Shown here one piece after another: positions 44,261-53,472 of a stretch of 64,000 nt of DNA; position 1 is the stretch's first letter; each line of letters opens with the position of its first letter. Below the pieces are notes generated by a model. The model did not search any database. It saw only the letters and a program-made list of their open reading frames with translations, and was not told the origin of the DNA. The DNA lies in the NCBI GenBank assembly GCA_965214495.1, contig OZ243958.1, positions 2,418,001-2,482,000 on the forward strand, in the 5' to 3' direction. The position numbers and the translations under genes are program-made. Source of the stretch: JANQOH01 sp965214495 (GTDB taxonomy: Bacteria; Pseudomonadota; Alphaproteobacteria; UBA7887).

Positions 44261-46555
44261 TCAGGCAGCGGCGGGCCTCGCCCGGTTGCCGATGGCTTCG
44301 TGCGCCGCGAAGGTCGCGAAATTCACGATATCGGAAACCGTGGCGCCGAGCGGCACGATCTGGACCGGTTTCTCCAACCCCATCAGCAGCGGCCCGACGA
44401 GCGTGCCGCCGCCAAGTTCCTGCAACAATTTGGTGGAGATATTGGCGCTGTGCAGCGCCGGCATCACCAGCACATTGGCCGGACCGGACAGACGGCAGAA
44501 CGGATAGAGCTCGTGGAGATCGACATTGAGCGCCACGTCGGCGGCGATCTCGCCGTCATACTCGAAATCGACTCCGCGCGAATCGAGGATCTCGATCGCC
44601 TCTCGAACCCGCAGCCCGCGCTCGCGCAACGGGTTGCCGTAGGTCGAGAACGACAGTAGGGCGACGCGCGGCTCGTGCCCCATCTCACGCGCCTTGGCTG
44701 CGCTCTGGCAGGCGATGTCGGCGAGCTGCTTCGGAGTCGGGAGTTCGGTGACGGTCGAATCGGCGATGAAGACCGTTCGGTCGCGCATCACCGCGATCGA
44801 CAGTCCGAGACGCATTTCGCCGGGGCGGGGATCGAGAACCCGGCCGATATTCTCGAGCGCGACATAGTAACTGCGGGTGACGCCCGTGACCATGCCGTCT
44901 GCATGGTTGTGCGCGACCATGCAGGCGCCGAACACGTTCCGATCCTGGTTCACCAGGCGTTGGCAGTCGCGGTAGAGGTAGCCCTTGCGTTGCAGGCGCC
45001 GATACAGGAAGTCGGTATATTGCTCGTTGCGCTGGCTGAGACGGGCGTTCTGGATCTCCAGGCCGCGCGGCTCGCGCCAGCCGATTGTGGCCAGGGTCTC
45101 CCGGATCCGACGTTCGCGCCCGATCAGCACCGGGGGGCCAAAACCGTTGGCGCGCCACTGGATGGCGGCACGGATCACCTTTTCTTCCTCGCCCTCGGCG
45201 AAGACCATGCGCATCGGGTGTGCCTGCACTTCGGCCTGAATCCGGTGCATGGCCGACGCTGTGGGGTCGAGGCGGGCTTCCAACTGATGCTGATATTCGT
45301 CGAAATCCTCGATCGGCTTCCCGGCGACTCCGGTCTCCATCGCCGCCCGCGCCACCGCGGGCGGCACTCGGGCGATCAGGCGCGGGTCGAACGGCTTGGG
45401 AATGATGTAGTGGGGGCCGTATTGCAGCCGTTGCATCGCGTAGGCGGTAGCCACCTCGTCGGGCACGTCTTCGCGCGCGAGTTCGGCCAGCGCTCGCGCC
45501 GCGGCGATCTTCATCTCGTCGTTGATCGTGGTCGCGCGGACGTCTAGGGCGCCGCGAAAAATATAGGGGAAGCCGAGAACGTTGTTGACCTGGTTCGGGT
45601 AGTCCGACCGCCCGGTGGCCATGATCGCGTCGTCGCGCACCGCAGCGACCGCTTCGGGGGTGATCTCCGGGTCGGGATTGGCCATCGCGAAGATGATCGG
45701 CCGGTCGGCCATCGAGCGCGCCATCGCCTCGGTCATCGCGTTCCGGGCCGAGAGACCGAAGAACACGTCGGCGCCGGCGATCGCTTCTTCGAGCGTGCGC
45801 AGCGGCGTATCGATTGCGTGCGCCGACTTCCACTGGTTCATGCCGGCTTCCCGACCCCGATACACGACGCCCCGCGTATCGCACAGGATGGCGTTGTCGT
45901 GCGGCAGGCCCATGCGCTTCAGCAGGTCGAGACACGCAATCCCGGCGGCCCCGGCGCCGTTGCAGACCAGACGCGCCGAAGCGATGGTCCGCCCGGTGAG
46001 ATGCAGCGCGTTGACGAGGCCGGCCGCGGCGATGATCGCTGTGCCGTGCTGGTCGTCGTGGAACACCGGCACGTCCATGCATTCGCGCAGGCTCTGCTCG
46101 ATGACGAAGCATTCGGGGGCCTTGATGTCCTCGAGGTTGATTCCGGCCCAGCTCTTGCCGAGGAAACGCACGCAGTTGACGAATTCGTCGACGTCTTCGG
46201 TATCGACTTCGAGATCGATGCCATCGATATCGGCGAAACGCTTGAACAGGACCGCCTTGCCCTCCATCACCGGTTTCGACGGCAGCGCGCCGAGATTTCC
46301 CAGACCGAGCACGGCGGTGCCGTTCGAGATCACGGCGACGATGTTGCCGCGCGAGGTGTAATCCCACGAGAGTTCGGGTTTCTTTTCGATCTCGAGACAC
46401 GGCGCGGCGACGCCGGGCGAGTAGGCCAGCGCCAGATCGTGCGCCGTGGTCAGCGGCTTGGTGGCTTGAATCTCGATCTTTCCAGGCTTGCCCGCGGCGT
46501 GGAAGGCGAGGGCTTCTTCGCCCGTGATCTGCGTGGTGGCAGGAGGTCGAGGCAT
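44261..46555 (-). CDS. maeB: NADP-dependent malic enzyme with phosphotransacetylase-like C-terminus
   Basis: 764 aa. N-terminal malic-enzyme domain: HDLALAYSPGVAAPCLEI, GNIVAVISNGTAVLGLGNLGALPSKPVMEGKAVLFK, VFHDDQHGTAIIAAAGLVNAL, and NAD(P)-binding CNGAGAAGIACLDLL. The C-terminal ~320 residues are a PTA_PTB domain (RMVFAEGEEEKVIRAA, FIADSTVTELPTPKQLADIA) that is regulatory rather than catalytic in this family. It decarboxylates malate to pyruvate and feeds from the TCA operon. ATG 46555 is preferred; GTG 46573 is in frame. Confidence 0.95.
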   Translation of the reverse strand: MPRPPATTQITGEEALAFHAAGKPGKIEIQATKPLTTAHDLALAYSPGVAAPCLEIEKKPELSWDYTSRGNIVAVISNGTAVLGLGNLGALPSKPVMEGKAVLFKRFADIDGIDLEVDTEDVDEFVNCVRFLGKSWAGINLEDIKAPECFVIEQSLRECMDVPVFHDDQHGTAIIAAAGLVNALHLTGRTIASARLVCNGAGAAGIACLDLLKRMGLPHDNAILCDTRGVVYRGREAGMNQWKSAHAIDTPLRTLEEAIAGADVFFGLSARNAMTEAMARSMADRPIIFAMANPDPEITPEAVAAVRDDAIMATGRSDYPNQVNNVLGFPYIFRGALDVRATTINDEMKIAAARALAELAREDVPDEVATAYAMQRLQYGPHYIIPKPFDPRLIARVPPAVARAAMETGVAGKPIEDFDEYQHQLEARLDPTASAMHRIQAEVQAHPMRMVFAEGEEEKVIRAAIQWRANGFGPPVLIGRERRIRETLATIGWREPRGLEIQNARLSQRNEQYTDFLYRRLQRKGYLYRDCQRLVNQDRNVFGACMVAHNHADGMVTGVTRSYYVALENIGRVLDPRPGEMRLGLSIAVMRDRTVFIADSTVTELPTPKQLADIACQSAAKAREMGHEPRVALLSFSTYGNPLRERGLRVREAIEILDSRGVDFEYDGEIAADVALNVDLHELYPFCRLSGPANVLVMPALHSANISTKLLQELGGGTLVGPLLMGLEKPVQIVPLGATVSDIVNFATFAAHEAIGNRARPAAA

Positions 46556-46655
46556 CGCCGATGCGCCTTTCACGGCGTCGAATCAGGACCTTGAAAGCAC
46601 TCTACGGCGCGACCGCCACCTCGTAAAGCAACCTGCCGGCGCGCGGAATCGGGCG

Positions 46656-47369
46656 TCAGCAGCCGAGTTTCGCGGCCAGGTCGTCGAGATCGCCGGCGAC
46701 CACATCCCAATCGTCGTCGGGCGCGAGGTCTTCGGTCTGCCGGGGACCGTATTCGGTCGGACGCGCCACGAACGCCGTTCTCATGCCGCGCCCGCGCGCC
46801 GCGCGCAGGTCGTCATTGTGGGCGGCGACCATCATGGTTTCTTCGGGTTCCAGGCCCAGCATGGCGATGGTCGTGTCATAGACTTCGGGGCGCGGCTTGT
46901 ATTGGCGGGCCATTTCCGCGCCGAGCGGCGCATCCCACGGCAGGCCGCCATGGCGCGCCATGTTGACGATCAACGCCAAGTGGCCGTTCGACAGGGCGGC
47001 GAGAACGAAGCGCTCGCGCAATCGCGTCATGCCGCCGGACGAATCCGGCCAGCCGTCGAGGCGGTGCCACACCCGGTTGAGACGGTCGATCTCGTCTTCC
47101 TTCAGACCGTCGAGGCCGAAACGCGGCAACAGGCGGTCGAGAATCTCGCGGTGCAGTACGTCGAGTTTCACATAGTCGCGCGCGCCATCGCGCACCGGCG
47201 CCATCGCCGGCTGGTAGCCGCCGCGCCAGGCATCGGCGAACGCCGCCCAGTCGGCGTCGATTCCTTTCGCAGCGCCCAGCGCCCGGGCTTCGCGGATCAC
47301 CGATCCGCGCCAATCGACCACCGTGCCGAACACGTCGAAGCACAACGCCTCGACCCGATCAATCGTCAT
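46656..47369 (-). CDS. HAD-superfamily hydrolase, haloacid dehalogenase type II
   Basis: 237 aa. HAD motifs in order: nucleophile in CFDVFGTVVDWRGS, motif II ALSNGHLALI, Lys in QYKPRPEVYD, and the C-terminal MMVAAHNDDLRAARGRGMRTAFV. These fit the (S)-2-haloacid dehalogenase-like class; the true substrate is unknown. The start overlaps the end of the upstream oxidoreductase by 11 bases, so the two are cotranscribed. Confidence 0.85.
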   Translation of the reverse strand: MTIDRVEALCFDVFGTVVDWRGSVIREARALGAAKGIDADWAAFADAWRGGYQPAMAPVRDGARDYVKLDVLHREILDRLLPRFGLDGLKEDEIDRLNRVWHRLDGWPDSSGGMTRLRERFVLAALSNGHLALIVNMARHGGLPWDAPLGAEMARQYKPRPEVYDTTIAMLGLEPEETMMVAAHNDDLRAARGRGMRTAFVARPTEYGPRQTEDLAPDDDWDVVAGDLDDLAAKLGC

Positions 47370-49659
47370 CCTTCGCCCCTTCGATAGCCCGCCAGATCCG
47401 TTCCGCTGTCAGCGGCATGTCGAGATGGCGCACGCCGTAAGGCGCCAGAGCGTCGAGCACGGCGTTGACCAGCGCCGGCGGCGACCCGGTTGCGCCCGCT
47501 TCGCCGCACCCCTTGAAACCGGCGGGGTTCGACGGACACGGCGTTTCGATCGGGATGAAGTCGATCGCGGGCAGTTGATCGGCGCGCGGCAGGCAATAGT
47601 CCATCAGCGAACCCGACAGCAATTGCCCGGTTGAATCGTGGACCGTCGTTTCGAAACCGGCCTGGCCGAGGCCCTGCGCCACGCCGCCGTGAACCTGGCC
47701 GGCGAGCAATAGCGGATTGAGGACGCGGCCGAAATCGTGCACGACGGTGAAGCGGCGAATAGCGATCGCACCGGTCTCCGGGTCGATCTCGACCTCGCAG
47801 AGATGGCAGCCATTGGGATAAGTATGGTTCTTCGGGACGAAACGGCCGACCGCATGCAGGGCGGTGTCACGCGCGGCGGCCGCGGCGGCCACCGCCTCCC
47901 AATCGACCGCACGGTCGGTGCCGACGATACGGAAGGCGCCATCCTCGAACGCGATGTCGGCGGCGGCGGCTTCGAGAAGGTTCGCGGCGAGCGGTTTCGC
48001 CCGGTCGATCACCTCGCGCGCGGCGGCGAACAAACAGGCGCCGCCGAGCGGAATCGAGCGCGAGCCGCCGGTGCCCTGCCCCTCCGCCACGCGATCGGTA
48101 TCGCCCTGTACCACCGTCACGCGCACCGGATCGATGCCGAGAAAATCGCCGGCGATCTGGGCGAGGGCGGTCTCGTGCCCCTGTCCGTTGGCCATCGCGC
48201 CGGAGAGCACGGTCGCCGCGCCGTCGGCCTCGATGCGCAGTTCGGCGCTGTCGGCGATGCCGTGGCCACAGCGCTCGACGAAATTGGCCAGGCCGAAGCC
48301 GCGCAGGAGGCCGCGTCGTTCGGAGTCGGCGCGGCGGGCGGCGAATCCCGCCCGGTCGGCCTCCACCAGGCCGCGCTCCAGCGTGCCCGGATAGTCGCCG
48401 CTGTCGTAGGTCAGGCCGAGCGGTGTCCGGAACGGCAGTTCGGTGGGTAAGAGGGTGTTGCGACGGCGGAGTTCGAAGCGGTCGAAGCCGAGCTCGTGCG
48501 CCGCCACATCGACGAGGCGTTCGAGCAGATGCAGGTTTTCCGGGCGCCCGGCGCCGCGATAGACATCGGTCGGCACGGTGTTGGTCAGCACGCCATGGGC
48601 GGTGATGTGGATCGCCGGGGTGCGATAGGCGCCGGAGAACGAGGCCGCGTTCAGGGTCGTCGGGATCGCGCCGCGGGCGCTCGGATGCGCACCCAGGTCG
48701 CCGACGATGTCGACGTCGAGGGCGAGGAAGCGCCCATCGGCGTCGAGCGCGAGGGTCGCCTCGGTCACCCGTCCACGGCCTTGATAGTCGGTGAGAAACC
48801 CGTCGGTGCGGGCGCCGATCCATCGCACCGGCCGGCCGAGATCGCGCGCCGCCCACAGGAGCAGGGGGTATTCCCGATACAGCGAATTCTTGATGCCGAA
48901 GCCGCCGCCGACGTCGTCGATCACGACGCGGAAGCGGTCTTCGGAAAGGCCGAACACCTGCGCGAGTTCGGCGCGCAGCGGATGCGGCATCTGCGATGCG
49001 CATTCGAGCGTGAAACGCCCGTTCTTGCGGTCGTGGAACCCGGTTGCGCCGCGGGTTTCGAGGGCGCCGACCACCACCCGAGGGTTGGCGGCGCGCAACC
49101 GGACCTTGTGCTTCGCCCGCGCCATCGCCGCGTTCACGGCGTCGGCGTCGCCGGCCTCCCAGACAAAGCAGAGATTGCCCGGCACGTCGTCCCACAGTTG
49201 CGGCGCGCCGGCGGCGCGGGCGTCCTGCGGATCCACGACGGCAGGGCGCGGGGCAATGTCGCAGGCCACGCACTCGCCGGCGGCCTGCGCTGCGGCTTCG
49301 GTCCCGGCGACGACCATCGCGACGGTATCGCCGACGAAGCGCACGCGGTCTTCGGCCAGCAGAGGCTGAGGCGGAACCGCGGCGGGACGGCCGTCGCGTT
49401 GCGTCGGGCGCGCGGCGACCGGCATGGAACCGAGCGCGCCAACGATATCGGCGGCGGTATAGACTGCGAGCACGTCGGGCGCAGCGCGTGCGGCGGCGCA
49501 ATCGACGGCTCGCAGATCGCCGTGCGCCACATCGGAACGCACGAACCACGCATGGGCGAGCCCCTCCGGCGCGGAATCGTCCACGAACCGCCCGGCGCCG
49601 GTGAGCAGCCGCGCGTCTTCCTTGCGCCGCAGCGGTTGGCCGATGCCGAACCGGGTCAC
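47359..49659 (-). CDS. Xanthine-dehydrogenase-family molybdopterin-binding subunit (CoxL-like)
   Basis: 766 aa. Begins TRFGIGQPLRRKEDARLLTGAGRFVDD, the usual start of CoxL/aldehyde-oxidase large subunits. Cofactor segments: IDDVGGGFGIKN, TNTVPTDVYRGAGRPE, GGSRS, and the active-site Glu in GCGEAGATGSPPALVNAV. The CODH-specific AYRCSFR motif is absent (YRGAGR instead), so it is not form I CO dehydrogenase. The [2Fe-2S] and FAD subunits that normally accompany it are not adjacent. GTG 49659 overlaps the upstream stop by four bases. Confidence 0.88.
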   Translation of the reverse strand: MTRFGIGQPLRRKEDARLLTGAGRFVDDSAPEGLAHAWFVRSDVAHGDLRAVDCAAARAAPDVLAVYTAADIVGALGSMPVAARPTQRDGRPAAVPPQPLLAEDRVRFVGDTVAMVVAGTEAAAQAAGECVACDIAPRPAVVDPQDARAAGAPQLWDDVPGNLCFVWEAGDADAVNAAMARAKHKVRLRAANPRVVVGALETRGATGFHDRKNGRFTLECASQMPHPLRAELAQVFGLSEDRFRVVIDDVGGGFGIKNSLYREYPLLLWAARDLGRPVRWIGARTDGFLTDYQGRGRVTEATLALDADGRFLALDVDIVGDLGAHPSARGAIPTTLNAASFSGAYRTPAIHITAHGVLTNTVPTDVYRGAGRPENLHLLERLVDVAAHELGFDRFELRRRNTLLPTELPFRTPLGLTYDSGDYPGTLERGLVEADRAGFAARRADSERRGLLRGFGLANFVERCGHGIADSAELRIEADGAATVLSGAMANGQGHETALAQIAGDFLGIDPVRVTVVQGDTDRVAEGQGTGGSRSIPLGGACLFAAAREVIDRAKPLAANLLEAAAADIAFEDGAFRIVGTDRAVDWEAVAAAAAARDTALHAVGRFVPKNHTYPNGCHLCEVEIDPETGAIAIRRFTVVHDFGRVLNPLLLAGQVHGGVAQGLGQAGFETTVHDSTGQLLSGSLMDYCLPRADQLPAIDFIPIETPCPSNPAGFKGCGEAGATGSPPALVNAVLDALAPYGVRHLDMPLTAERIWRAIEGAKDDD

Positions 49660-50810
49660 GGGTTGCCGCGCGCGGCGACCGGCCAGATATCGACCAGCGT
49701 GTCGCCGCGCACGCAGTGATAGGCGTCGTAGAGGTTCACGGTCGGGTCGCAATGGGGGACCTGGCACGAGACCGGCGCACCGACCGAGAGGCGCGGGCCG
49801 GCGCCGGCGTAGTCCACCGCGCCGTGTTCGTCGCCGAGAAAACGATAAGCCGCTCCCTTCGGCGCCTCCGCGGCGGGGCCGTCGGCGAAGATCGGAACCG
49901 GCCCGTCGGTGGCGAAACTCTTCAGCCCGGCGTCGATGACCGCGTGGGTGTCGTGCACGTCGTTCACCACCGTCGCCTGAACGAAGAGCGCCGGTGCAAA
50001 CGGCCGCGGGGTCTTCGGGGTCAGCGCGCAGGCATCGTACTGGACGTCGGCGAACACGTAGGAGCCGGCCTGGAGTTCGTCGAGCGCACCGTCGCGATGA
50101 TCGATGTCGTGAGTGCCGGTTCCGCCGCCGGTGACGAGGCGCGGCGGCAGACCGGCAGCGGTCAGCGCGGCGACGGCCTCTGCGATGCGCGCGCTCTCGG
50201 CCTTTACGGCGGCGCGGCGTTCGTCAAACCCTTCGATGTGCTGCAAATGGCCGTAATAGGCCTGGATGCCGGCGAACTCGAGCTCCTCGGCCACAGCGGC
50301 GCGCGCCAGCGCGACCACGGAGGCGGCGTCGCGGACGCCGGTGCGGTGCGTGCCGACGTCGAAATCGACGACGATCCGGAGCTTGTGGGGCGCGCGTTCG
50401 CGGCGTGCGGCGTCGGCGAGAGCGGCGAGATGCGCCGGGGTGTCGGTCGCCACGACCAGGTCCGGCGCCGCCGCGTGCAGCGCGGCCAACCGGGCGATCT
50501 TGGCGTGACCGGTCGGCGGCGAGGTGATGAGAACGCCGGGTATCCCTGCGGCGACCATGACTTCGGCTTCCCGGATGGTGGCGCAGCACTGGCCGACGGC
50601 GCCGGCGGCGAGTTGCGCGCGCGCGATATCCGGCGATTTGTGGCTCTTCGCGTGCGGCCGCAACGCCTGGCCGGTGCGCCGGCAGTGCGCGGCCATCGCC
50701 GCGACGTTGCGCTCCATAACGTCGAGATCGAGCACCAGGGCCGGGGTGCCCAGGCGCCGCCGCCCGCCGGGGACTCCGACCAGATCGGCGTTCGGCGACA
50801 AGTCCGTCAT
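49656..50810 (-). CDS. PLP-dependent D-threonine aldolase / D-serine dehydratase-like enzyme
   Basis: 384 aa, alanine-racemase-like TIM barrel: LGTPALVLDLDVMERN, the PLP-Lys region RPHAKSHKSPDIARAQLAAGA, IVVDFDVGTHRTGV, GGGTGTHDID. The C-terminal domain has the metal-binding type segment VPHCDPTVNLYDAYHCV of the DSD1/D-TA group. It probably cleaves or dehydrates D-beta-hydroxy amino acids. First gene of a three-gene run with the molybdopterin oxidoreductase and the HAD hydrolase. Confidence 0.85.
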   Translation of the reverse strand: MTDLSPNADLVGVPGGRRRLGTPALVLDLDVMERNVAAMAAHCRRTGQALRPHAKSHKSPDIARAQLAAGAVGQCCATIREAEVMVAAGIPGVLITSPPTGHAKIARLAALHAAAPDLVVATDTPAHLAALADAARRERAPHKLRIVVDFDVGTHRTGVRDAASVVALARAAVAEELEFAGIQAYYGHLQHIEGFDERRAAVKAESARIAEAVAALTAAGLPPRLVTGGGTGTHDIDHRDGALDELQAGSYVFADVQYDACALTPKTPRPFAPALFVQATVVNDVHDTHAVIDAGLKSFATDGPVPIFADGPAAEAPKGAAYRFLGDEHGAVDYAGAGPRLSVGAPVSCQVPHCDPTVNLYDAYHCVRGDTLVDIWPVAARGNP

Positions 50811-50946
50811 CGCCGCATCCTCGCTCCGTTCTCGTCAGACCATGCAGTTATCAGCCGCCGGCGCGTTCGGCAAGCCGTGGACAAGCCTGCGGATATGATG
50901 TGTATAAATGCTCTTTTCTGTGAATAGATCACCAAATCTTGTGGAA

Positions 50947-50976
50947 TTGGTTGGCATCCTCAACAAGATATATGAT
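50947..50976 (+). promoter_or_regulatory. Possible promoter of gcrA
   Basis: An AT-rich stretch in an otherwise GC-rich region holds TTGGTT (50947-50952) and TATGAT (50971-50976) with 18-base spacing, about 40 bases before gcrA. The match to sigma-70 is approximate. Confidence 0.3.
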
Positions 50977-51016
50977 AGAAAAGGGTGTCGTCGGCGGATA
51001 CAGGGAGTTGGGTGCG

Positions 51017-51379
51017 ATGGCGTGGACCGAGCAGGCTGTCGAGATTCTCGAAGCCCTGTGGACGGAAGGGCGGAGCGCGCGGGAGATTGCGGGCAAGCTG
51101 GGGGTGACCCGCAATGCGGTGATCGGCAAGGCGAACCGCCTGGGCCTGTCGCACAATTCGAGCGTCCAGGCGCGGTGCGAGCGGCTGACGGCAAAGCCTG
51201 GCCGCGAACGGCCTCCCTCGAGTCCGCTCGATCTGACCGAGCGCATGTGCCGTTGGCCGCTGGGGCATCCGGGCGACCCCGATTTCCATTTCTGCGGTCG
51301 CGCGCGCGTGACCGGACGACCCTATTGCGAAAAGCACTGCGCCCTCGCCTATCGCGGTCGGTCCAGCGAGGCGGCCTGA
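51017..51379 (+). CDS. gcrA: GcrA cell-cycle regulator
   Basis: 120 aa, short for GcrA (often 160-180). The N-terminal DNA-binding part MAWTEQAVEILEALWTEGRSAREIAGKLGVTRNAVIGKANRLGL is complete, and the C-terminal cysteine domain is present (RMCRWPLGHPGDPDFHFCG, TGRPYCEKHCALAY). GcrA works with sigma-70 and CcrM methylation in Alphaproteobacteria. The shortened middle linker explains the length. ATG 51017 is fixed by the invariant MAWT start. Its 3' half was copied downstream (52966-53186). Confidence 0.93.
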   Translation: MAWTEQAVEILEALWTEGRSAREIAGKLGVTRNAVIGKANRLGLSHNSSVQARCERLTAKPGRERPPSSPLDLTERMCRWPLGHPGDPDFHFCGRARVTGRPYCEKHCALAYRGRSSEAA

Positions 51380-51551
51380 CCGGGGCGATCATATCGACCG
51401 TGCGTGTATCCAGCACCGGAGAGGCAAACCGATGGCGCGGGACATCAGCGGTTCTTGATTATGGACATCTGAACGCTTGCCGGCCTGGTGCGCGACCGGG
51501 CTGTGGCCCGGCGAGGGAATATCTCGCTAGAACCAGGGGGAGGATGTAACC

Positions 51552-52952
51552 GTGGCCACTTCGCACTCGCGTCATGCAGGCCGGCGCCTCGCGGCAGCCG
51601 CCGCGTTCGTGTGGCTCGCCGGCATAGCGGCCCAGGCGCTTGCCGACTATGCGCTGATCGAACATGATGGATTGAATGTCCGCGCGGCCGTGAACGGCGC
51701 CGCCACGCTCATCACCGATAGCGAGATCTGCTTCGGCGTACCTTCGGGCCAAGGCTGGTGCAACTATACCGGTCCGGACGCCGACAGCGACGACCCCGAT
51801 ATCACGCGCTTCGACGCCTTCGTCCAGGCCCGTCTTGCCGGCGACTACGCGCTCGGCGCCGCCGGCCGCCTGTTCGGCGAAGTCTCATATGCTGCCGCGA
51901 TGAGCGCGGGCGCCGGCGATATGTATGGCTTGAACGCCGACAATCCGAAGAAAGTGTATCTTGAACTCGCCAATCTCGGCTGGGCGTCGGGCGACCCGCT
52001 CTTCGGCCTCGGAGATCTGCAAATCACGGTTGGAAAACAGAGATTCGGGATCGGCGACGGCTTCCTCATTTATGACGGCCTGAGCGACCTTTACCATGTG
52101 GCCTATTACAGCGCGCCGGGAAAGGCGTTCGATGACGAAACCGTCGTCGTCCAGTTCGATGCGGATCCTGTTCGCGCCAAGGCTTTCGTCGTCAGAACCC
52201 CCGGCAATCACCATGTGGACGACGGTTGGAGCAAGAAGGGCTCCGATTATGCGGGGTTCGACGTGGAGTTCGCGTTCGAAGGGCGCGGCGTGATCGGGTT
52301 GACCCGCTTCGACATCCGGAAAGCCCCCCGACAACGCGCCTATGAGGATGCAAGCGTGACCAGCCTGCGTGGCCAGGGAAATCCGTTCACGGTCGCGGGA
52401 ATGTCACCCCTGTTCCTGGCGAGCGAGGTCGCCTTTCAACGCGGCGGCGGCGGAAACGTGGACGCCAACGCCTGGTATCTGGAGACCGGCTACAAATTCG
52501 AAGACGCGCCGTGGGCGCCCTATCTCGGCTACCGCTACAGCCTGTTCTCCGGCGACGATCCGAATACCCCGGGCAAGAACGAAACCTGGTCTTCGCTGGT
52601 CCCCGGTTTCACGCGCGCGTGGGGAACGTGGTTCCAAGGCGAGATCATCAGCAACTATCTGTGGCACAGCAACCTGCGCGTGCACATGCTCCGGGCCACG
52701 GCAGCGCCGGCGGACAGTCTGTCGGCCAACCTGCTCTTGTATGACTTCGATTACGACCAACCCCCGGGCGGCGTGACCGCCAGAGATGTCGCTCACGAGT
52801 TGAATCTGATCGTTGACTGGACGGTCTCCTCGAACGCCGGATTCAGTTTCATCAGCGGGATCGCGTGGCCCGATGACGGCCTCGCTCAAAGAACCGGGTT
52901 CGGCGACGAGACTTCGACGATACTCGGCATCTACGGCTGGGTGTCTTACTGA
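51552..52952 (+). CDS. Alginate-export-like outer-membrane beta-barrel, copy 1
   Basis: 466 aa with a signal peptide (RRLAAAAAFVWLAGIAAQALA). After ALIEHDGLNVRAAV it has strands typical of AlgE-like barrels: LAGDYALGAAGRLFGEVSYAAA, LQITVGKQRFGIGDGFLIYDG, WYLETGYKFEDAPWAPYLGYRYSLFSGDDP, WGTWFQGEIISNYLW, and it ends with IYGWVSY. GTG 51552 follows ggggaggatgtaacc, a good ribosome-binding site, conserved in copy 2. Substrate unknown. Confidence 0.7.
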   Translation: MATSHSRHAGRRLAAAAAFVWLAGIAAQALADYALIEHDGLNVRAAVNGAATLITDSEICFGVPSGQGWCNYTGPDADSDDPDITRFDAFVQARLAGDYALGAAGRLFGEVSYAAAMSAGAGDMYGLNADNPKKVYLELANLGWASGDPLFGLGDLQITVGKQRFGIGDGFLIYDGLSDLYHVAYYSAPGKAFDDETVVVQFDADPVRAKAFVVRTPGNHHVDDGWSKKGSDYAGFDVEFAFEGRGVIGLTRFDIRKAPRQRAYEDASVTSLRGQGNPFTVAGMSPLFLASEVAFQRGGGGNVDANAWYLETGYKFEDAPWAPYLGYRYSLFSGDDPNTPGKNETWSSLVPGFTRAWGTWFQGEIISNYLWHSNLRVHMLRATAAPADSLSANLLLYDFDYDQPPGGVTARDVAHELNLIVDWTVSSNAGFSFISGIAWPDDGLAQRTGFGDETSTILGIYGWVSY

Positions 52953-52965
52953 CCGTTTTCGTCTC

Positions 52966-53186
52966 GAGCGTTCAGGCGCGGTGCGAGCGGCTGACGGCGA
53001 CGCCCGGCCACGAACGGCCTTCCTCGAGTCCGCGCGATCCGACCGAGCGCATGTGCCGTTGGCCGCCGGGGCATCCGGGCGACCCGGATTTCCATTTCTG
53101 CGGCAGCGCGCGCGTGACCGGACGGCCCTAATTGCGAAGAGCACTGCGCTCTCGCATATCGCGGCCGGGCCAGCGAGGCGGCCTGA
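52966..53186 (+). pseudogene. Remnant copy of the gcrA 3' half
   Basis: This stretch matches 51160-51379 base for base over most of its length (for example the part coding RMCRWPxGHPGDPDFHFCG), at an offset of 1806-1807. One added A turns TAT TGC into a stop TAA, and there is no start, so it is dead. It lies directly after porin copy 1 and is followed by the same intergenic sequence that follows the real gcrA. Confidence 0.9.
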
Positions 53187-53380
53187 CCGGGACGATCATA
53201 TCGACCGTGGGTGTATCCAGCGCCGCAGAGGCAAACCGATGCGCGGGATCGGCGGCGCATCGAGTCGTGTCCCGGTTCGAGAATTGTGGCGATTTGTGCG
53301 GGTTGCGGCATGTGCCGGCGATGACAGCGGGACGCCCGCGCACTCAAGTGTTTCAAACCGAGATATTATCGGGTGTTGTC

Positions 53381-53426
53381 ACCGGTCGCGCGACCTAACT
53401 ATGACCGGTCGCGCGACCTAACTATG
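53381..53426 (+). repeat. Two tandem 23-bp repeats with a palindromic core
   Basis: The unit accggtcgcgcgacctaac-tatg occurs at 53381-53403 and exactly again at 53404-53426. Each contains the perfect 12-base palindrome GGTCGCGCGACC. They lie about 50 bases before the porin copy 2 start, a natural place for operator sites. Copy 1 of the porin has only a loosely similar sequence in the equivalent place. Confidence 0.85.
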
Positions 53427-53472
53427 ATACGGCGACAGGATAGTTCGGTAGAACCAGGGGGAGGATGTGCCC

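Noticed and set aside
47867..49549. 560-aa Arg-rich minus-strand frame
   Set aside because: Out-of-frame shadow of the molybdopterin subunit; composition is that of frame-shifted GC-rich DNA.
47359..49659. Form I carbon monoxide dehydrogenase CoxL
   Set aside because: The AYRCSFR motif is replaced by VYRGAGR, so CO oxidation is not supported.
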